Source of the DNA: Botryotinia globosa
Taxonomy: Eukaryota; Ascomycota; Leotiomycetes; Helotiales; Sclerotiniaceae
Assembly (NCBI GenBank): GCA_014898425.1
Contig: RCSZ01000005.1
Location: 744,001-808,000, forward strand
Direction: 5' to 3'
Length of the DNA stretch: 64,000 nt
Both the position numbers and the translations under genes were made by a program. This document shows positions 60,801 to 64,000 of the stretch, piece by piece; the first letter of the stretch is position 1, and each line of letters opens with the position of its first letter. Under the pieces are notes generated by a model that saw only the letters and a program-made list of their open reading frames with translations, did no database searches and had not been told where the DNA came from.

Positions 60801-60873
60801 CGAAAAGTACAAAGGAGGATAGGTATAGGAGGACGATCACCCCAAAGATGAAGGTGGGATTTAATAATGCCAT
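51898..60873 (-). CDS. FMP27: Fmp27/Hobbit-family bridge-like lipid transfer protein
   Basis: A single 8,976 bp exon, 2,991 residues; yeast Fmp27 has about 2,630, and filamentous ascomycete homologues are usually longer. The family forms long hydrophobic grooves that move lipids at ER-plasma-membrane contacts. The N-terminal anchor is a membrane span at about residues 8-31 (FGVIVLLYLSSFVLFAI), followed by the typical GYLSLRRLAFTP and IRGLGINIHRP words of the chorein-like start. A charged Arg/Ser segment lies near residues 1080-1120, a coiled coil (QLEKQIEDHQEALESAEW) near 1860, a second near 2320 (QERIRQLDEIKTQF), and a disordered Ser-rich tail from about 2520 onward. The start is the first ATG of the frame and directly precedes the anchor. 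No internal stop or frameshift. Older databases label parts of this family as Golgi or RNA polymerase II promoter domains; those names are historical. Confidence 0.92.
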   Translation of the reverse strand: MALLNPTFIFGVIVLLYLSSFVLFAIIRIITGISIQRIGYLSLRRLAFTPKDGIKLEIRGLGINIHRPTFAQPTWLSIVLTELAVTLDLKLLDGDKSARIPEENGGAEEEKKDGSSREVESEIKPPSRRATSFKPHRSKMWEQLTSIKNRFKRLHRNINWIRMVDVVASNSSVTIVDVGNIQLGSFTMAVDTRRKTVDRGRMFTHVKKANSNQRPAEWMLTVRSVLFTPEGGDSLEVLDHLTLNIHGILYKELDGLREAAIALKLGRVHIPYDDISTCIDKYKGCRKPRKSKDEKTAPEEISVASVVGELERPGSEEENLVQTVSDSKEFASSILRGITEVQFAVSYIGFSKKITSIQPSGSPMYLNASMKEVGVDLHRLDQKSPAHRMYFSSKDIAHQALIAALSISIGVDDGRGKSDRLVYVPMATTTIRTTSLSKTVQFATDNSADERNANILFANAVVTSPSIDLDPRHLPLVLAMTKSKPKSKKNNTPERHILISRLLPKANVKLSMHEPVLRIALPPVEETADEDDFDLIISSISSISLDIESSHSAVGELHYSLGSTLRLQSHDLYYQTCSGSRFDLLQIETLDLKVQVNANPEVYVVATGNVQTFSVHMVRPEISDGVRQIVRQLRLNVEPDKKPHSKTSRDPNFIRALPPWLLHFQLQGSDFGAEVAGIDASIADDTRGVAIQLESWTAEYRAQKVESNERRIRRRAGSRSLTPDPEIFLTMPPSRRKRRDQHPTDGRRLAVHVRGFEAFVVESTEKWEVEPFVAIPKFEVALSTSSDNQGPIFHLNSYVKSVLVQYSLYRHYACGVALTVLMKAFVRTSADVAEAEKVASASAATWKSDPSTLLSPVTSGGFAWPGQDDHEFVFGVKELVTVDFRSTLIQIKAHLPSDPKLMIQIYGADAGRHRWSAPFFHAKLIRLYAEAPQMKRVWARIASIKSARIDLREKRHMRSSGEMHEEKTIDITTNAIRLAVPHQLVLHTVVDNVVNTLKAVEQLHHRIKTGTNEYILDKHPEGPKHIPRLSIRSKALLFEVEDGAFEWKLGAIYRAGLIEQQQRLAREAAFDVKAKKIEEEEMRRDTHRYRNRSAHPRGRSNNKEDSSRRHKSAGDDLQEERSPQTQRGRKFRYDPEGTCGISGTAKISVSEAHDRLRRHNAQSWKRRIDRVYGIAKDGMKNLRGVFWGPDELPDDMEETENILEVPQRPALMSTLISDLHITVDKPSFPMSQLPDFLHKMGKGMPRDMQYSLLVPMNVQIDMGEARVTLRDYPLPLLHVPAIKAGQSPRMPAWSLKTDFVIAEEFRGPESVRHAKVDIIPQLNHEPGAPKTTRFAIDVRRTVSPVKSYSDIQVNINTELPTRITWGASYQPAIQDMMMVIETFTKPQVDPSERTGFWDKLRLSFHSRIDVSWKGDGDVHLTLKGTRDPYIVTGDGAGFLMCWRNDVRLSVCRDDDPRKFITVDSGEYILAIPDFSHQARATASEQTDNDSMLSSDSFTHGATFKKVVMKLSGNVQWLVGLMFERDLDDGTRSFDFEPHYNVVTKEVQYCKGPPGQEYDAFRGFRSHHIHMSIAVKAPVDREWSVSNVEPSRSYNTVHLTPRFFTHFFSWWSMFGGTMSLPIRQGSLWPGIEKSSKKFGRHLATIKYNLLLAPLFLSHVYKHKDAEDYSEDVVSATGLKMRLDSFMLDMHQRREEFMTQDKGRNTQTKTSAMKLHRAQLDLLSADIRAISASIAGTTPEDLQKASAPTLVSQLERGQTDLSHFDIPDNDFTWIDMDDFVELDWILPAEANPETKILPLAFAPRFTYFRQTDHGDNIAGDPERTSPFGNEPTHFCIMSKDDDPRRVQCQLINDRLIQLEKQIEDHQEALESAEWAYSQDPQNPTLKAKYDQLSIHGPFLHNKKIFLESMKHGMLERVNTNDPRIIPDGGEDAGREGEIPPNDYGIESEAIDDNSPAGDFVSDFNNRFVIHNMQLKWNNLLRNIILRYIHQVSQRRGFVYYLSRRAVKFILDIVEEQNKAKNPRPTEAQTREPSMKPASRAQTPDAPDVVAPQQVEDRIKEILADGKKFVNADDPQGHESMHRVSTDQSVSNIASEFTPQNSYHVRLIAPQIQLQSEKNPKSVVMVTAKGMELKVVEVMDNHRIFDDVSGLVQRRFSVEMDGTQFFVTHQKWFSSQLLALYSNSRYGTTAGSAWPPWVPMEVMFDFQVDPFGFKRVVQKTSASLRYEKYNTLRLKYNDEISNENGHASGPNGMESRIDNLWVEFPKIQALCNSSQYYAMYIIVLDLLMYSEPLEKTRNERLEKIMLASDFSDLRGAPEMVIRLQERIRQLDEIKTQFQIHSKSLDKKGWEDRIMLDRDLAACEDELFFMMKAITTSQRKYDATQTSGLLRWNISSDQIVWHLLRDNNEPLMEFQIQRAEYDRTDNSDGSHINLMQIGNIVGLNLMPDAIYPEMFAPYSDAAERGAFNEGGNQQMLRVYWYMLEAIAGIPVMDHFEVNLFPMKIQLEREVGKRLFEYMFPGHNDDKSSSNAAKNKSPFMVRNMMPMDDDEDETDTTTGNNSINLHVTDVDNADSGSSTRAGSLELRLHPTMTSEYRPTTSASTKSKASSMLSGYGGDGHHFRLFQSNKNATASRRGSSTRTTISKKPSLESLQSGQSLKPTTTRTGTSSTMSDPASTNGDAKGKRFGVRGSKTNKEKPSDDLTKMMSRASEYMTLAYVKIPSVVLCLSYKGKGDRNIEDVHDFVFRLPAIEYRNKTWSNLDLALALKKDVIRALISHTGAIIGNKFTRHRPTVAQQSRLRELATSSVVLSQPPSSNEDSYDNSDASSTFAISPTETRHSDRSPSYQTDRSKSLERRKSFASSRNGIEAPASGSSSVYSGISQASRPPYQASFTMTPASRENDGDASSLRPFSRSGGTEGHAMERPHSSAGAFMVNTLQRLKKNPLNHRDAVGSSPSLIDHGRGLNEDSDMDAEAGGGEVTHIEGRQKAKSLLGRL

Positions 60874-62531
60874 GGCAGCTTAAGTGTCAGTCGCAAAGCG
60901 CCATTCGCATGGTTTCGTGGCCGGCATATAAATAAACAAAACCCTCAGACGTCCTCCAACAAAGATACTTTTGATGTTAGCAAGAAAGCAAATTCCATTC
61001 GCGCGCTTTCATTGCTGAGAAACTACCTGTGTAAATGAAGTTCCGAGTGGGGAATTTGGGCAAATTGAGCTCAAATGTGTCTAATTGGAATTTCGAGCTC
61101 CCGGATATGTCGTCTGATGAGCAAGCCAACAGATCAACCTTATTGCGTAGGTAGGGAAGTAAAGAAGTAAAGAAAAGAAAGCTACCAAGAGTTTTCCACA
61201 AGTAGGTATTATCGTATAGATAGAATGATAAAAAGTTACTGGCTGATGGATTTATTTCCCTGGAGCTATTTTTGTAATGGTTTCCTAGCTTACAAAAGGG
61301 TACTGGTACTTATTACTCACGGTAGATACTCGTAGGGACTTTATACTCCGTGATAGACTCTTGACCGTTGACGATTACCTACCTACCTGGGACATGTATG
61401 CATACATCGGTCGGTCTCCTTTATATCTTGTCTGTGAATTGTGGAGGAATGAATGAATGGGTGAATGATCATAAAGCGGGCTGTTTACTTTTCTAGACTA
61501 CCTACCCCGTACAATTTCACTGATATCTGTGAATTTATGAACACTCCGCATGCATGCGGCGTAGAGAATGCGTAGAGAACGCGTACTCCGTAGAGAATGA
61601 ACTCGGATGAATTGATGAATTCCTGACTGACACTTGTTGGTGGACGAAAAGGGATGAAATGATGGTAGATAAGATCTAATTCGGCAACTATGACAATTAT
61701 GGAAACGGTCCACCATACATACAGAGAAGAAGGGAATGGCAATCTCAAAGTAATAATAACATGGAGGAATATCCAAAGATCAATGTGGGACGGACCCAAA
61801 TTTATTGATTACTTATTACTGTATTTGCAAAAGAAAGGGTTCGTTTCGGCCACAACTTCACCAGATAGATCCCCCTTGAAATTGATTCTATGTAGAATTT
61901 GTTTTGCTCAAGGTTACCTGGGCTCCTGGGTTATGTTTCAATCATTCTAAACAAACTGGAGCAACTTAAAATGACGAGATTTCAACTTGGCAGGGGACTT
62001 CAAGACTTCTCCTGTGAGTCCTGTCATATGAAGAAGCATGCTACCTACTCCTACTCCTATTTATTGTACGCCGTGGGTGGGCGAGATAAACGAGACTCCA
62101 AGAACTAATACCTTTTTTTTTTAATAAAAAAATCAATAAATAATTGACGGATCAATATTCTGTTGTGAAAATAACATATATATGTTGGAAAGCCAACAAT
62201 TAAATGAGATCTCATGTCTTTTATTCATTCTTGTCACACCATTCACACTTATCGTGAGTAAATGGAATTCTACACCAACCTGCCCCTGCCCCTGCCACAC
62301 GACACACGATTATTATACACAAACTACTTACTATACGCACTACATAGACGAACCTACGAATTGCCATATGAGCTATAGCTAACAACACAATTGATCAGTT
62401 GATTGTACTGCTAGATGTATCTGTTAGAGTAGCTTTTGCTTATCTGAACAAACTATCGATCCTACAAGAAATCGACAACGGTTCAATCGACTTTCGTTAT
62501 CAATCCTGAGGTCACTTAAGTATTTGACGAA

Positions 62532-62558
62532 GTAGGTAGGTAGGTAGGTAGGTAGGTA
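62532..62558. repeat. (GTAG)n short array
   Basis: Six to seven GTAG units in the region upstream of the CofD-like gene. Confidence 0.85.
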
Positions 62559-62731
62559 CGACTCCCTTAAGCTCCCCCCCAGTTCTTTTGTTGACACCGC
62601 AATTGCAAACTCCCCCATCCCATCATCTATCTCAACCTTTCACCCCCTTTTTAAATTTTCTATTTAACACTGCCCTTCAACATATCTATTAGATATTCAG
62701 TTATTCATCACCAGGGACTAGTAAACCACTC

Positions 62732-62831
62732 CGTGCCCTGAAATCTGTTCAATCATTCCTCCTCACCATCTCTTACCTTTTCATTTCTAAGAACAAACCA
62801 CAACGTGTCCCGAAATCTGTTCATTCAATTC
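62732..62831 (+). promoter_or_regulatory. Direct repeat pair upstream of the CofD-like gene
   Basis: Two 28 bp copies, 62732-62759 and 62804-62831, share CGTG(C/T)CC(T/C)GAAATCTGTTC followed by similar TCA words. They are 72 bp apart and the nearer ends 135 bp before the start codon. Could be a duplicated regulatory site or 5' UTR element; function is not shown. Confidence 0.35.
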
Positions 62832-62966
62832 TTTGACTCACTCCATTCACATTTCTCGCAATGATAAAGTGAAGGTTTCATTCTTGTCCAATTCCAGAAA
62901 TTGAATATTTCAAACTAGATCTTGAATATCCATACACCACCAAACATCAAGCCTCAAGTCTCAGTC

Positions 62967-64000
62967 ATGAATCGTCGTATCGTTGTATTTTCAGGCGGAA
63001 GTGCCGCCAACAGTCTGGTGGATGTTTTTGGGAAAGTTGCCCAAGAAAAGGCCTGTTCTCTGAGTTAGTAAGTGCAAATGTATCTCCTGGAACTGTGTAT
63101 GAGGAAATGAAATTAATGTTTCTTCAGTGTCATCCCGATTAGTGATAATGGAGGTTCTTCCTCTGAACTTATTCGTGTCTTTGGTGGTCCAGGTATTGGT
63201 GATGTGAGAAGTATGTTCATATCTCATATACTTCAGTTCAGATGCTTCTCCATGTGCCTTTAGAACAGGCGAGTTCTCTATCAGACTCTTTCCAAGTCTT
63301 TATGAAGACCCTTCATCTGAGTGGGTGCTCTCGGTCACGTGCTACAATACGATCCAGTCTGACTTGAGCCATCGTGCTATCAAGCGGTCGAACTTATGAC
63401 TCTACCAAGTAGTCGAGCCCACGACAATTACAACCATGCGGATCAAAATATCCAAGACAACTCAAACAAAAGATTGACCAATATCTAGGTAGACTAGTCC
63501 GACTTATCCCCGAAGATTCTACTGGCACCAATCCCGAAAGATCCGCTCTGAGCACTTTCTTCAACCATCGTCTGGATCCCTCCCCCCAAGAAGCCAAACA
63601 TGAATGGCTAGCCATAGTCGAAGGTCACTCTCCTCTATGGAGCGACATCACCTCTGCCAAGCGTGAACTAATTCGTTCCTTTCTCAATACCATAAACCTC
63701 GAGATAGTCAAGCGAGCTCGTCCCACCTCTGTCTTTAATTTTCAATCGGCTTCTGTAGGCAACTTGTTCTTAACAGGTGCTCGTATATTTACGGGAAGTT
63801 TGGAGGCGGCAATTTATCTCTTATCAAGTATCACCGGTGTGAGAGATAATGTTGAGGTTATCCCGGCAATCAATAGTAATTTTTCATATCACATTTCTGC
63901 AGGATTACGAGACGGTAAAATCCACCCACCCAGCTCTCACTACCCACGTGAAATATACGTCATAGTCAATCTCTAACATATCCTTAGGTACAATAATTGT
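62967..64000 (+). CDS. CofD/YvcK-family protein (yeast YNL011C type), 3'-truncated
   Basis: CDS is join(62967..63067, 63128..63210, 63489..63914, 63988..>64000); all introns are GT-AG and in phase. The protein starts MNRRIVVFSGGSAANSLVDV, a nucleotide-binding Rossmann start. Across the first junction comes ISDNGGSSSELIRVFGGPG, and across the second GIGDVRSRLVRLIPED, the paired signature of the CofD/YvcK family. Later comes RPTSVFNFQSASVGNLFLTG, then AAIYLLSSITGV. CofD makes cofactor F420 in archaea and actinobacteria, which fungi lack, so a YvcK-like role in binding UDP-sugars or in carbon metabolism is more likely; the fungal function is not established. Introns are 60, 278 and 73 bp. Exon 4 runs off the window after 13 bases, in frame (GTIIV). 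Upstream lies a direct repeat pair. Confidence 0.9.

Larger units (their letters stand above)
60874..62966. other. Divergent intergenic region between two genes
   Basis: Should hold both promoters (minus-strand Fmp27-like, plus-strand CofD-like). No coding sequence recognised. Contains GTAGAGAA repeats (about 61560-61600), a GTAGG array (62532-62558) and a near-identical 28 bp pair listed separately. Confidence 0.55.

Overview
The window is nuclear DNA of a filamentous ascomycete (Pezizomycotina). The evidence is an alpha-1,3-glucan synthase, a cellular RNA-dependent RNA polymerase, short GT-AG introns with fungal branch sites, and an extremely AT-rich transposon graveyard whose repeat copies differ almost only by C-to-T and G-to-A changes, the mark of repeat-induced point mutation (RIP). 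A Leotiomycete (Botrytis/Sclerotinia-like) is my guess from general resemblance and cannot be proven here.

Layout. 1-7.2 kb: alpha-1,3-glucan synthase (+), 5' end cut by the window edge. 7.9-8.5 kb: a small secreted, probably GPI-anchored protein (-), with a 24-base G tract in its intron and about 40 CATC repeats upstream. 9.3-12.5 kb: three short inverted-repeat elements (MITE-like), then a 330 bp AAAT microsatellite. 13.4-15.3 kb: a five-exon small secreted protein (-) that shows up only when the exons are spliced. 16-22 kb: AT-rich DNA holding a fourth MITE, two solo LTRs with perfect 5 bp target duplications, remnants of an inverted LTR and a minisatellite. 22.5-23.5 kb: a mucin-like single-span surface protein of Mid2/Wsc sensor type (-). 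23.5-27.7 kb: gene-free, microsatellite-rich DNA.

27.7-44.5 kb is a RIP-degraded retrotransposon nest that can be resolved in layers. A Ty1/copia element (30370-36292) sits inside an LTR of a Ty3/gypsy element (30358-42870). That element sits inside an older gypsy copy of the same family, of which 28041-30357 and 42871-44502 remain. Both insertion steps are supported by intact 5 bp target-site duplications. No open protein survives in this block.

44.9-49.2 kb: a single-exon RNA-dependent RNA polymerase of the RNA-silencing type (-), only about 0.4 kb from the nest. 50.15-50.87 kb: a PIF/Harbinger-like MITE with TTA duplications. 51.9-60.9 kb: a 2,991-residue Fmp27/Hobbit-family bridge-like lipid-transfer protein (-). 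62.97-64.0 kb: the first four exons of a CofD/YvcK-like protein (+), cut by the window end.

The genes do not form a cluster or pathway. Three encode cell-wall or surface products (glucan synthase, mucin-like sensor, GPI-type protein), one is secreted, and one belongs to the RNA-silencing machinery. I found no convincing new enzymatic system. The best novel material is structural: the dated transposon nest, the MITE families, and two small genes whose introns or starts are disturbed by low-complexity sequence.
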